Assembly (NCBI GenBank): GCA_018373675.1
Contig: JAHAGQ010000034.1
Coordinates: forward strand, 1-11,621
From: Collinsella sp.
Lineage (GTDB): Bacteria > Actinomycetota > Coriobacteriia > Coriobacteriales > Coriobacteriaceae
Reading direction: 5' to 3'
DNA length: 11,621 bases
Each line of letters opens with the position of its first letter. The first letter of the stretch is position 1. A program made the translations under genes and the position numbers. The notes beneath the pieces were generated by a model that searched no databases, had not been told where the DNA came from, and saw nothing but the letters and a program-made list of their open reading frames with translations. Positions 1 to 6,490 of this stretch are shown here, one piece after another.

Positions 1-75
1 CATTCAGCATCAGGGTAGCGCTGCGACGCGGAAATCGCGCGCCGTTGCCGCGCCCCGCAGTGCCCGCTTCCCCCG
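1..75 (-). ncRNA. Candidate structured RNA, 5' part only (possibly SRP RNA)
   Basis: Reading leftwards, a run of five G (74-70) begins about 7 bases after a good -10 box, as expected for the +1 of a stable RNA. The following bases are very GC-rich and self-complementary (for example GCGCGG and CCGCG blocks). No ribosome binding site or convincing protein start is visible before the edge. The stretch GCGCTACCCTG recalls the 5' arm of bacterial signal recognition particle RNA (E. coli ffs has CGCTACTCTG shortly before its GGTCAGG loop). The diagnostic GGTCAGG...GGAAGGAAGCAG loop would lie outside the window, so this is a guess. The 5' arm, about 74 bases, is longer than in E. coli. It could instead be the leader of a leftward protein gene. 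Confidence 0.3.
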
Positions 76-81
76 AGAACA

Positions 82-111
82 ATTATCAGTGCAGGTAGAT
101 CCCTTGTGCAA
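82..111 (-). promoter_or_regulatory. Leftward sigma-70-type promoter
   Basis: On the minus strand there is a -35 box TTGCAC (111-106) and a -10 box GATAAT (87-82), separated by 18 bases. Transcription would start near 75, at the G-run of the candidate RNA. The repeat core at 136-153 lies 25 bases upstream of the -35 box, and the T-rich part of the repeat's tail merges with the -35 box. Confidence 0.4.
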
Positions 112-135
112 AAGCCATGTGCTCGCAATATCGCA

Positions 136-153
136 AAAAGTCTACTCACTTAG
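136..153 (-). repeat. 18-bp repeat CTAAGTGAGTAGACTTTT, copy A
   Basis: This copy is identical over 18 bases to the copies at 10048 and 10153, and shares 16 bases with the copy at 11470. Here the motif reads on the minus strand, so its T-rich end points left. Its downstream tail (135 to about 106, minus strand) keeps the CGAGCA block and the CTTTT block seen in the other copies. The motif sits between the leftward promoter and the helicase gene and is not inside a credible gene; a TAG lies in frame directly before it. Confidence 0.85.
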
Positions 154-214
154 CTAGCGACTACACTAAACGGCTGGGCAGAACGCCCATTTCCTGCATT
201 TTCTTGCCTGCGAA

Positions 215-241
215 CGCATCGATGCGACGCTACGCCATAAT
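215..241 (+). promoter_or_regulatory. Possible helicase promoter with 12-bp palindrome
   Basis: CATAAT at 236-241 is a fair -10 box for the helicase, giving a start near 248 and a leader of about 27 bases. No good -35 box is seen. A perfect 12-base palindrome CGCATCGATGCG (215-226) covers the spacer/-35 region, where a repressor could bind. Both assignments are tentative. Confidence 0.25.
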
Positions 242-274
242 AGTTGGCGGACAATCGCGAGAGAAAGCAACCAT

Positions 275-2956
275 ATGGCACAGACCACGACAGATACCGC
301 CGCCGGCACCGTCTCCGGCGCCGGGGCCGCCAGCTCGTTCTCGGGCGGCACGGGAACCGAAGCCGAGTTCGGCTCGCTCGGCGCGCTCTCCCCCACCTGG
401 TGGGAGCCCGAGGACGGCAGCGAGCCCGAACCATGGCTCACGCCCGATCGGGCCTTCGAACGCTTCTTTGAATGGACGAGCGATCGCGGCATTGAGCTGT
501 GGGACCACCAGGAAGAGGCCCTCATGGACCTAGCCGCCGGAGATCACGTCATTTTGGGAACACCGACCGGATCGGGTAAATCGCTCGTCGCATTGGGCAT
601 GCTCTTTATGGGCATGGCACAGGGCAAACGCTGTTATTACACGGCCCCTATCAAGGCCCTGGTCAGCGAAAAGTTCTTCGATCTGGTACAGGTGCTCGGC
701 CGCGATAACGTCGGCATGATCACCGGCGACACGCATATCAACACCAAGGCGCCCGTCATCTGCTGCACGGCCGAAATCCTTGCCAACGATGCGCTGCGCG
801 AGGGTGAGGACGCCGACGTGGGCTGCGTCGCCATGGACGAGTTTCACTACTTTGCCGACCCCGACCGCGGTTGGGCCTGGCAGGTGCCGCTGCTCACCCT
901 GCCCCACACGCAATTCATGCTCATGAGCGCCACGCTCGGCGATGTCACCGCGATCGCCGCCTCGCTCGAGGAGCACACCGGCGCTGCTTGCGACTTGGTT
1001 GTCGATGCCCCGCGTCCCGTTCCGCTGAGCTACGACTATGTGACGACCTCCCTCGAGGGCACGGTCGAGCTCGCCATGCGCCGCGGCGAGGCCCCGCTCT
1101 ATATCGTGCACTTTAGCCAGGATGCCGCCCTTGCGACGGCACAGTCGCTCGCCAATTTTGGCATCGCCAGCAAGGAGCAGCGCGAGGCCATTAAGGAAGC
1201 TGCCAAGGGAACGAGCTTCTCGACGGCCTTTGGCAAGATTCTCAAGCGCCTGCTTGGATGCGGCGTCGGCGTGCACCATGCTGGCATGTTGCCGCGCTAT
1301 CGCCTGCTGGTCGAGCGCTTGGCGCAGCAGGGTCTGCTGCCCGTCATCTGCGGCACCGATACGCTCGGCGTCGGCATCAACGTACCCATCCACACCGTGG
1401 TGCTCACCGCGCTCACCAAGTTCGATGGCTACAAGATGCGTCGTCTGCGCGCCCGCGAGTTCCACCAGATTGCCGGTCGCGCCGGCCGCTCGGGCTTCGA
1501 CACCGAGGGCATGGTCATTGCCGAGGCGCCGGAGCATGAAATCGAGAATGCCAAACTTATGGCCAAGGCGGGCGATGACCCCAAGAAGCTCCGCAAGATC
1601 AAAAAGAAGAAGGCCCCCGAGGGCTTTGTCACCTGGAACAAGCAGACCTTTGAGCGCCTGATCGAAACGCAGCCCGAAACGCTCAAGCCACGCCTTCGCA
1701 TCACACACTCCATGGTGATTAGCGTGGTCGAGCAGGGCGGCGACGCCCGCGCCCGCGTGCACGACCTCATCGAGACGAGCTTGCAGGCCCCCGAGGAAAA
1801 GGCCAAGCTCGAGGTTCGCGCCGACGAGATCTTCGCAACGCTCATCGACTCCGGCGTCGTCGTGCGCACCGAGGTGCCGCCCGCACCCGACGCTCCGGCT
1901 GACGCCGCGCCGGACATCGACTACGCGCTGACGGTCGACCTGCCCGAGGACTTTGCCCTCGATCAGCCGCTCTCACCGTTCTTGCTTGCCGCGTTGGAGC
2001 TGCTCGACCCCGAGAGTGAGACCTATACCATGGATCTGATCTCGATGGTCGAGGCTACGCTCGAGGATCCCAAGCAGGTGCTGCGCGCACAGGAGCGCGC
2101 AGCACGTGATCGTGCTATGGCCGAGATGAAGGCCGACGGCGTCGACTATGAGGAGCGTCTGGAGCGCATTCAGGACGTCACCTACGAAAAGCCGCTCGAG
2201 GATTTGCTCGATGCCGCCTTTGACAAGTACTGCCAGGAAGTGCCTTGGGCAAACGACTACCAGCTCTCTCCCAAGAGCGTCCTGCGCGATATGCTGGAAA
2301 GCGCGAGCGATTTTAAGGGTTACATTCAAAAGCTCGGCATCGCCCGCTCCGAGGGCATTTTGCTTCGCTACCTAGCAGAGGCCTACCGTTCACTCGACCG
2401 CACCGTGCCCATCGAGAAGCGCGACGAGCGCCTGCGCGACATTATCTCGTGGCTGGGCTTTGTGGTGCGCTCGGTGGACTCGAGCCTGGTGGATGAGTGG
2501 GAGAACGCCGGCAACCCGGCAGCCCTCGATGCTGCGCCGCCGCAGGGCATCGACGAGGTCGTGGCGGACCGTCGCGGCTGCACGCTATTGGTGCGCAACG
2601 CACTCTTCCGCCGCGTGACCCTTGCCGCCCGCGAGCACGTTCGCGACCTGGGCGAACTCGACGAGGACTGGGGCATGAGCGAGGTCCGCTGGCAAAAGGC
2701 GCTCGATGCCTACCATGAGCAGCACGAGGAAATCCTCACCGACGGAGATGCCCGCAGCGCCGCGATGTTTACCATCGACGGGAGCGACGAGAAGACCGAT
2801 CACGTGTGGCACGTGCACCAGATTTTTGCCGACGAGGATGGCGACCACGACTTTGGCATCATGGGCGATGTCGACCTGGATGCCACGCAAGACGGCGGCG
2901 AGGTCATCTTCAAAAACTACCGCGTCGGCTTTATCGAGGACCTGCTCGAGGACTAG
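275..2956 (+). CDS. Ski2-like DEAD/DEAH-box helicase with DUF3516 C-terminus
   Basis: This is an 893-residue superfamily 2 ATP-dependent helicase, presumably acting on RNA or structured nucleic acid in the cytoplasm. All core motifs are present. Walker A is GTPTGSGKS (95-103), the TAPIKAL block is near 123, motif II is DEFH (188-191) and motif III is SAT (218-220). HHAGMLPRYR (334-343) and GTDTLGVGINVP (360-371) precede motif VI QIAGRAGRSG (398-407). The spacing and the HHAGM block are typical of the Ski2/Mtr4/HelY group. The remaining 470 or so residues match what I remember of actinobacterial helicases ending in DUF3516. The first 60 residues are low in complexity and rich in G, S, T and E. 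The start at 275 follows a weak purine stretch (GAGAGAAAG). The gene stands alone and ends at a strong terminator. Confidence 0.93.
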   Translation: MAQTTTDTAAGTVSGAGAASSFSGGTGTEAEFGSLGALSPTWWEPEDGSEPEPWLTPDRAFERFFEWTSDRGIELWDHQEEALMDLAAGDHVILGTPTGSGKSLVALGMLFMGMAQGKRCYYTAPIKALVSEKFFDLVQVLGRDNVGMITGDTHINTKAPVICCTAEILANDALREGEDADVGCVAMDEFHYFADPDRGWAWQVPLLTLPHTQFMLMSATLGDVTAIAASLEEHTGAACDLVVDAPRPVPLSYDYVTTSLEGTVELAMRRGEAPLYIVHFSQDAALATAQSLANFGIASKEQREAIKEAAKGTSFSTAFGKILKRLLGCGVGVHHAGMLPRYRLLVERLAQQGLLPVICGTDTLGVGINVPIHTVVLTALTKFDGYKMRRLRAREFHQIAGRAGRSGFDTEGMVIAEAPEHEIENAKLMAKAGDDPKKLRKIKKKKAPEGFVTWNKQTFERLIETQPETLKPRLRITHSMVISVVEQGGDARARVHDLIETSLQAPEEKAKLEVRADEIFATLIDSGVVVRTEVPPAPDAPADAAPDIDYALTVDLPEDFALDQPLSPFLLAALELLDPESETYTMDLISMVEATLEDPKQVLRAQERAARDRAMAEMKADGVDYEERLERIQDVTYEKPLEDLLDAAFDKYCQEVPWANDYQLSPKSVLRDMLESASDFKGYIQKLGIARSEGILLRYLAEAYRSLDRTVPIEKRDERLRDIISWLGFVVRSVDSSLVDEWENAGNPAALDAAPPQGIDEVVADRRGCTLLVRNALFRRVTLAAREHVRDLGELDEDWGMSEVRWQKALDAYHEQHEEILTDGDARSAAMFTIDGSDEKTDHVWHVHQIFADEDGDHDFGIMGDVDLDATQDGGEVIFKNYRVGFIEDLLED

Positions 2957-2974
2957 CCGTACATACTGGAACGA

Positions 2975-3013
2975 AGCGGGGCCGTTGGCAGTATCGCCAG
3001 CGGCCCCGCTTTT
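2975..3013 (+). terminator. Rho-independent terminator after the helicase gene
   Basis: Arms of 15 bases, AGCGGGGCCGTTGGC and GCCAGCGGCCCCGCT, pair with a single G-T wobble around a 6-base loop and are followed by TTT. The DUF2130 gene converges from the right and ends at 3031, so the hairpin may also slow leftward transcription. It lacks a T-run in that direction. Confidence 0.8.
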
Positions 3014-3030
3014 GCACTATACGCTATCCC

Positions 3031-4788
3031 CTACTCGGCATCCTCGACCTCATACGAATCCGCCTCGGCGGGCTCATCGTTTGCCCCTGTCGCAGCCCCG
3101 CGCGCCTCGTCAAACGCCGCCTTCATGGTCTTGTTGCCCCAGGTGAGCTTGCGAATGGTAAGATCGTCGGCCTTCTTGTTGGCTAGACGTAAATTGTTCT
3201 CGGAGGACAGCAATGCCTCCTTGGTTTTCTGCAGATGGCTAATCGTCTTGTCAATCTCCTCGATCGCCGTCTGGAACTTACGGCTCGCAAGCTCATAGTT
3301 GCGGCCGAAGTCGTTCTTGAACTTCTCCATCTTGGCCTCGAAGTTCGTGACGTCGATGTTCTGCTGCTTGTACTCCGCCAGCTCCTGCTTATAGCGCAGC
3401 GAACCCATGGCGGCGTTGCGCAGCAGCGTGATCATGGGAATGAAGAACTGCGGGCGGATCACGTACATCTTCTCATAGCGGTAACTCACGTCGACTATCC
3501 CTGCGTTATAGAGCTCGCTTTCGGGCTCGAGCAGTGTGCAGAGCACCGCGTACTCACAGCCTTTCTGGCGACGATCGTGATCGAGTTTCTTAAAGAAGTC
3601 CTCGTTTTTGTGCTTGGTCGCGGTCTCGTCGTTCTCGTTTTTCATCTCGAACATAATCGAAATGACCTCGTTACCGCTTGCGTCGCACTCGCGGAAGATA
3701 AAGTCGCCCTTGGTGCCCTCGGACGCATCGTTATCCTTCTCGAAGTACGCGTTAGGAAACGCCGTCATGCGCAGACGGTTAAACTCGGTCTCGCAGTGCT
3801 GCTCGAGCGACTCGCCCACCATCTTGGTGGACAGGCGAACCTTCATGTCCTTAAGGCGCTCAATCTCTTCGTCCTTGTAGCGAATCAGGTCATCGCTCGC
3901 GCGCTTGGCCTGCGCAAGCTCGAGCTCGTGTGCCGCCTTGACCTGTTCCTCGCGAGAATCGCGCACCGCCAGCTCGCTCGTCAGTTTGGCACGCGCCTCA
4001 TCGCGCTCTCGCTCCGCCGCGGCGACCGCCTCTGACAGGTTCATTTTTGCCATCAGTTCCTGCTCGCGCAGCTGGGCACGCAGGCCCTCGGCCTCTTGCT
4101 CGGACTGAGCCTTTGCGGCGGAAAACTTCTCTTGCACCTTCGCGCGATAGTCAGCAAGCGCGCGCTCGGCCTCGCTGCGAGCGGCATCGAGCTCACGCTG
4201 CGACTCTGCCGCGGCAGCGACAAGCGCCATCTCCTGGGCCTTGTCCGCCGCGGCAAGCCTGGCCTGCAGCTCGGCAATCTGAGCGTCGCGTGCAGCTAAA
4301 TCGTTTTGAGCAGCGTTGCGCGCCGCCGACTCGGCAAGCTTTGCTTCGTCATCTTTGCGCCCAAGCTGCGCACGCAGGCTATCAATCTCACGCTGGAGTT
4401 CGGCATTCTCTTTTTGAGCATTGGCTCGTGCCTCAACCGCCGCGCGCTGGCTTGCACTCTCGCGCTCTGCGGCAGCGCCCTCGAGCTTAGCGCGCAGCTC
4501 GGCAAGCTCAGCATCGCGCTTGGCAACCTCTTGCGCCAGTTTCTGATCCGCAGTGTTCTTCTGCTCGACAAGCTGGGCATTGCGCTGAGACTTTGCCTGT
4601 TGCAAGGCAGCCGTCGAACGCGAGCGCTCAAGCTCCAGCGCCTGCTCACCCTCACGCTGGACTGCCTTCACACGCTCATCCAGGTCGCGCGAGAACTCGG
4701 CATCGCGCACCTGCTTGACGATATCCGCATAGCCGGATGCATCGACCTTAAAAACTTCGCCGCAATGCGGGCACTTGATCTCGTTCAT
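3031..4788 (-). CDS. DUF2130 coiled-coil protein with PD-(D/E)XK-like core
   Basis: The protein has 585 residues. It begins with half a zinc-ribbon-like motif, CPHCG (6-10), continues as a very long Ala/Glu/Arg/Gln-rich coiled coil (about 25-315) and ends in the conserved DUF2130 region (about 320-550). Within that region, GDFIF (361-365) followed by FEMKNE (380-385) has the D...ExK spacing of PD-(D/E)XK nucleases. I recall DUF2130 being placed in that fold group, but the activity is unproven. KNEDFFKKLDHDRRQKGCEY (394-413) is the typical family signature. The start is supported by GAGGAG 7 bases upstream. The upstream phosphoesterase gene ends in its own terminator, so this gene probably has a separate promoter. 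A role in DNA maintenance is inference. Confidence 0.9.
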   Translation of the reverse strand: MNEIKCPHCGEVFKVDASGYADIVKQVRDAEFSRDLDERVKAVQREGEQALELERSRSTAALQQAKSQRNAQLVEQKNTADQKLAQEVAKRDAELAELRAKLEGAAAERESASQRAAVEARANAQKENAELQREIDSLRAQLGRKDDEAKLAESAARNAAQNDLAARDAQIAELQARLAAADKAQEMALVAAAAESQRELDAARSEAERALADYRAKVQEKFSAAKAQSEQEAEGLRAQLREQELMAKMNLSEAVAAAERERDEARAKLTSELAVRDSREEQVKAAHELELAQAKRASDDLIRYKDEEIERLKDMKVRLSTKMVGESLEQHCETEFNRLRMTAFPNAYFEKDNDASEGTKGDFIFRECDASGNEVISIMFEMKNENDETATKHKNEDFFKKLDHDRRQKGCEYAVLCTLLEPESELYNAGIVDVSYRYEKMYVIRPQFFIPMITLLRNAAMGSLRYKQELAEYKQQNIDVTNFEAKMEKFKNDFGRNYELASRKFQTAIEEIDKTISHLQKTKEALLSSENNLRLANKKADDLTIRKLTWGNKTMKAAFDEARGAATGANDEPAEADSYEVEDAE

Positions 4789-4846
4789 AGCAGCTCCTCG
4801 ATGGACGCAAATATCAACCGGCTACACTCTACCGCGCCGCGCGGAC

Positions 4847-4881
4847 AAAAAAGGCGCCGCCGCCATAATGGCAACGGCGCC
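4847..4881 (-). terminator. Terminator after the phosphoesterase gene
   Basis: Read leftwards, GGCGCCG and CGGCGCC close a stem whose interior also pairs (GCCAT with ATGGC), followed by six T (4852-4847). This is a good intrinsic terminator for the leftward phosphoesterase transcript. Its upstream arm shares GGCGCC (4876-4881) with the neighbouring large palindrome, so the two hairpins compete for the same bases. Confidence 0.65.
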
Positions 4882-4928
4882 AGAACCACCACAAAGGTGC
4901 CTGTCCCCTTTGTGGTGGCTCTGGCGCC
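4876..4928. repeat. REP-like palindrome with GGGGACAGGCACC core
   Basis: Arms of 22 bases (4876-4897 and 4907-4928) pair with one mismatch around a 9-base loop. On the minus strand the centre reads AAAGGGGACAGGCACCTTTG. The GGGGACAGGCACC signature recurs in extragenic palindromes of many unrelated bacteria and, from memory, is often linked to Y1 (REP-associated) transposases; none is encoded here. The palindrome begins directly after the phosphoesterase stop codon and shares 6 bases with the terminator. Confidence 0.7.
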
Positions 4929-5474
4929 CTATAACCCAAAGAAGCTAAGAATCTGATCGCGGCTTACGGGCTTGTACTCGTTGGCATCGAGACCGACATC
5001 GTAGCGAAAGATAGGGCGCTCGCGATCGCGGTTGCGTGCGTTGGCGCGGTCACCTCTGCTGTGGATATGCCCATGCAGCATAATGGCGCCACGTGCCTTG
5101 CCGTTCCAGCTGAGCATGGGGTAGTGGCTCATAACCAGACGATGGCCCTTGGCATAGCCGGGAGCAATCTCCAGGTAATCGCGCACGTCTTCCCAAATCC
5201 GCGGTACGTCGGAATCTTCCCAGTCGCCGTCATGGTTACCGCGGATGAGCGTCACGTTCTGGCATTCGATACGCTCGCGCAGGCGCACCGCCTCCGCCAG
5301 GGGCAAACGATAGGTAAAGTCACCCAGAATATAGAGGCGGTCGTCCGCAGCCACGCACTCATTGATGGCATCGATGACCTTGCGGTTCATCTCCTCGACC
5401 GAATCAAACGGTCGATCCATGTCGTGCAAGATATTCGTATCGCCCAGGTGCAGGTCGGCGGTAAACCACATCAT
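4929..5474 (-). CDS. Calcineurin-like metallophosphoesterase
   Basis: This is a small (181 residues) soluble two-metal phosphoesterase with the full set of family motifs. DLHLGD (7-12) supplies D7 and H9, GDF (51-53) supplies D52, and GNHD (79-82) supplies N80 and H81. SHYP (116-119) supplies H117, and LHGHIH (133-138) supplies H136 and H138. The compact length and the SHYPM...GHIH ending resemble the stand-alone YfcE/phage-type phosphoesterases, whose natural substrates are mostly unknown. There is no signal peptide. Two ATG codons in tandem could serve as the start; GAGG lies about 9 bases upstream of the first. It follows the 59-residue gene on the same strand by 66 bases and may be cotranscribed with it and the HIRAN gene. 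Confidence 0.92.
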   Translation of the reverse strand: MMWFTADLHLGDTNILHDMDRPFDSVEEMNRKVIDAINECVAADDRLYILGDFTYRLPLAEAVRLRERIECQNVTLIRGNHDGDWEDSDVPRIWEDVRDYLEIAPGYAKGHRLVMSHYPMLSWNGKARGAIMLHGHIHSRGDRANARNRDRERPIFRYDVGLDANEYKPVSRDQILSFFGL

Positions 5475-5540
5475 CGTCTATGCCCTCATTTCGCAATGCA
5501 TCCAACTCGTGCTAAGTATACAGACACAGCGATGCGGCGG

Positions 5541-5720
5541 TTAGCCAAAGAGCCCGCCGAACAGTCCGCGGCGGCGCTTGTCTTGCTTTTTCGAAGCGTC
5601 ACCCTGGGCGTTCTTGCCCTGCCGCTTCTTACGATCCCGCTCCAACTCATCGTCATCGAGTAGCGTATCCCACTCAAACGGATCGTCTGTCAGATCGAAC
5701 AGGTCATCGTCATCAAACAT
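5541..5720 (-). CDS. Small charged protein of 59 residues, unknown function
   Basis: The reading frame begins MFDDDDLFDLTDDPFEWD and is strongly acidic over residues 1-28. It then becomes strongly basic (RDRKKRQGK at 28-36, KKQDKRRRG at 44-52) and ends in a Gly/Phe repeat, GLFGGLFG (52-59). GGGAG lies 7-11 bases before the ATG, and the start is 18 bases after the HIRAN stop codon, so the two genes are probably one transcript. I do not recognise a family. The split-charge layout could suit binding to a nucleic acid or to a basic partner. It is not a shadow of another gene, since nothing credible overlaps it on either strand. Confidence 0.65.
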   Translation of the reverse strand: MFDDDDLFDLTDDPFEWDTLLDDDELERDRKKRQGKNAQGDASKKQDKRRRGLFGGLFG

Positions 5721-5738
5721 GGCAGTCTCCCATACCGA

Positions 5739-6065
5739 TTAGCGAGCATCCACCACATAGAGCCCAACGCGCACCTGATGCCACGGGCTGCGCTCGGGGG
5801 CAACCTGTTGCACGCGGGCCTCAAATACGTCCTCGTGGCCGTAATACATCATCAAGGACAGTGGGCCAACCTCGTTTCCCGGAACGTAGCCAAGTTTGGT
5901 CTTGCCATAGTAGATCGCAACTGCCTCGGGGTCATGGGGATTATCGCGCTCGGCACACAGCGTCAGTTTATCGCCCGCTTTAAGATCGCCCAAGACCAAG
6001 GCGCCATCGGTATACTGAAATCCTGCAATGTGAAATGACAGAAGAACACGCGAAGGCTCGTACAT
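5739..6065 (-). CDS. HIRAN-domain protein
   Basis: The protein has 108 residues and consists almost entirely of one HIRAN domain. Recognisable blocks are FHIAGFQYTDG (11-21), L-x-x-GDKLTL-x-x-E-x-DNPHDPEAVAIY (about 28-52) and KLGYVPGNE (57-65). HIRAN domains, known from Rad5/HLTF helicases, bind DNA ends, and stand-alone bacterial versions are common near repair or nuclease genes. The function here is inferred only from the fold. The start is set by GAGGAG 7 bases upstream, and the 14-base leader GAGGAGCTGCTATG is identical to that of the DUF2130 gene. The 59-residue gene follows immediately. Confidence 0.88.
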   Translation of the reverse strand: MYEPSRVLLSFHIAGFQYTDGALVLGDLKAGDKLTLCAERDNPHDPEAVAIYYGKTKLGYVPGNEVGPLSLMMYYGHEDVFEARVQQVAPERSPWHQVRVGLYVVDAR

Positions 6066-6178
6066 AGCAGCTCCTCTAACGGCCGGATAAACCGGTGTGT
6101 AACCTTATTGAGAAGTCTACGGTCCCGTGCGGACACAAATACATCCTGTCTGCGTCCTTCAATCGTTTGCCTCAACGC

Positions 6179-6207
6179 TTGCGCGACAGAACGCTTGCAG
6201 ATAAGAT
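6179..6207 (+). promoter_or_regulatory. Possible rightward promoter for an antisense RNA
   Basis: TTGCGC (6179-6184) and TAAGAT (6202-6207) are separated by exactly 17 bases. A transcript starting near 6214 would run rightwards into the 3' end of the small hydrophobic-peptide gene on the opposite strand, the geometry of a type I antitoxin RNA. The remainder of 6066-6276 shows no credible coding sequence. The promoter match is only fair. Confidence 0.25.
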
Positions 6208-6276
6208 AGGAACACGGATGGCACCCGTTGCCGCGGGTCTTGCCAACTCCGATACACGTTTTCATCGTGAGAAGTG

Positions 6277-6302
6277 GCCGTCTTCGCTTACGCGGGGGCG
6301 GC
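6277..6302 (+). terminator. Strand-biased hairpin at the 3' end of the toxin-like gene
   Basis: As plus-strand RNA, GCCGUCUUCGC and GCGGGGGCGGC form 11 uninterrupted pairs (three G-U) around a UUAC loop, followed by the U-rich UAUUUCAUU. In minus-strand RNA the three G-U pairs become C-A mismatches. The structure therefore favours a rightward transcript, consistent with an antisense RNA that ends here. Its last base overlaps the toxin-like stop codon. Confidence 0.3.
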
Positions 6303-6385
6303 TATTTCATTCGGCCGATAAACAGACCGAGTTCGATAGCCGCAATCAACAACGCCAATAACGAAATAACATCGCTTACGTTCAT
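6302..6385 (-). CDS. 27-residue hydrophobic peptide, candidate type I (holin-like) toxin
   Basis: The peptide starts MNVSDVISLL, has one hydrophobic stretch (about 6-24, with a single Glu at 18) and ends in the basic tail GRMK. This size and layout resemble the putative holin-like toxins of Gram-positive type I toxin-antitoxin pairs, which insert into the membrane. A good Shine-Dalgarno sequence, AAGGGA, lies 6 bases before the ATG and is buried in a small hairpin, a usual feature of such toxins. A possible antisense promoter and a strand-biased hairpin lie at its 3' end. It is transcribed leftwards between the aldehyde dehydrogenase terminator and the HIRAN gene. No homologue was checked. 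The alternative is a chance short reading frame. Confidence 0.45.
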   Translation of the reverse strand: MNVSDVISLLALLIAAIELGLFIGRMK

Positions 6386-6391
6386 ACCAAA

Positions 6392-6406
6392 TCCCTTCTA
6401 AAGGGA
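6392..6406 (-). promoter_or_regulatory. Hairpin sequestering the ribosome binding site of the small peptide gene
   Basis: TCCCTT and AAGGGA form a perfect 6-bp stem with a TAG loop. The second arm is the Shine-Dalgarno sequence itself, which would be unavailable to ribosomes when folded. This fits translational silencing of a toxin mRNA. Confidence 0.4.
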
Positions 6407-6440
6407 GTTGGCCCATCCGTGCTCCATAACAGTAGTCTAA

Positions 6441-6482
6441 CGCAAAATGCAGGTAATAGGAACACTTGTTCGTATTACCTGC
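6441..6482 (-). terminator. Terminator of the alcohol/aldehyde dehydrogenase operon
   Basis: Read leftwards, GCAGGTAATACGAAC and GTTCCTATTACCTGC (6482-6449) form a 15-bp stem with one mismatch and a 4-base loop, followed by ATTTTGCG. It starts 8 bases after the aldehyde dehydrogenase stop codon. Confidence 0.7.
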
Positions 6483-6490
6483 GCCCTTTT

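Noticed and set aside
530..1762. 410-residue open frame on the minus strand inside the helicase gene
   Set aside because: It is antisense to a helicase with every motif intact; the frame is open only because of high GC, and the translation has no family features.
3235..4035. 266-residue plus-strand frame opposite DUF2130
   Set aside because: It is a leucine-rich shadow of the coiled-coil codons, with no ribosome binding site.
5061..5663. 200-residue plus-strand frame
   Set aside because: It lies opposite the phosphoesterase and the small charged gene, both of which have better starts and motifs.
6095..6361. 88-residue plus-strand frame over the intergenic region
   Set aside because: It has no ribosome binding site and no family features, and it overlaps the better-supported small peptide gene on the other strand.
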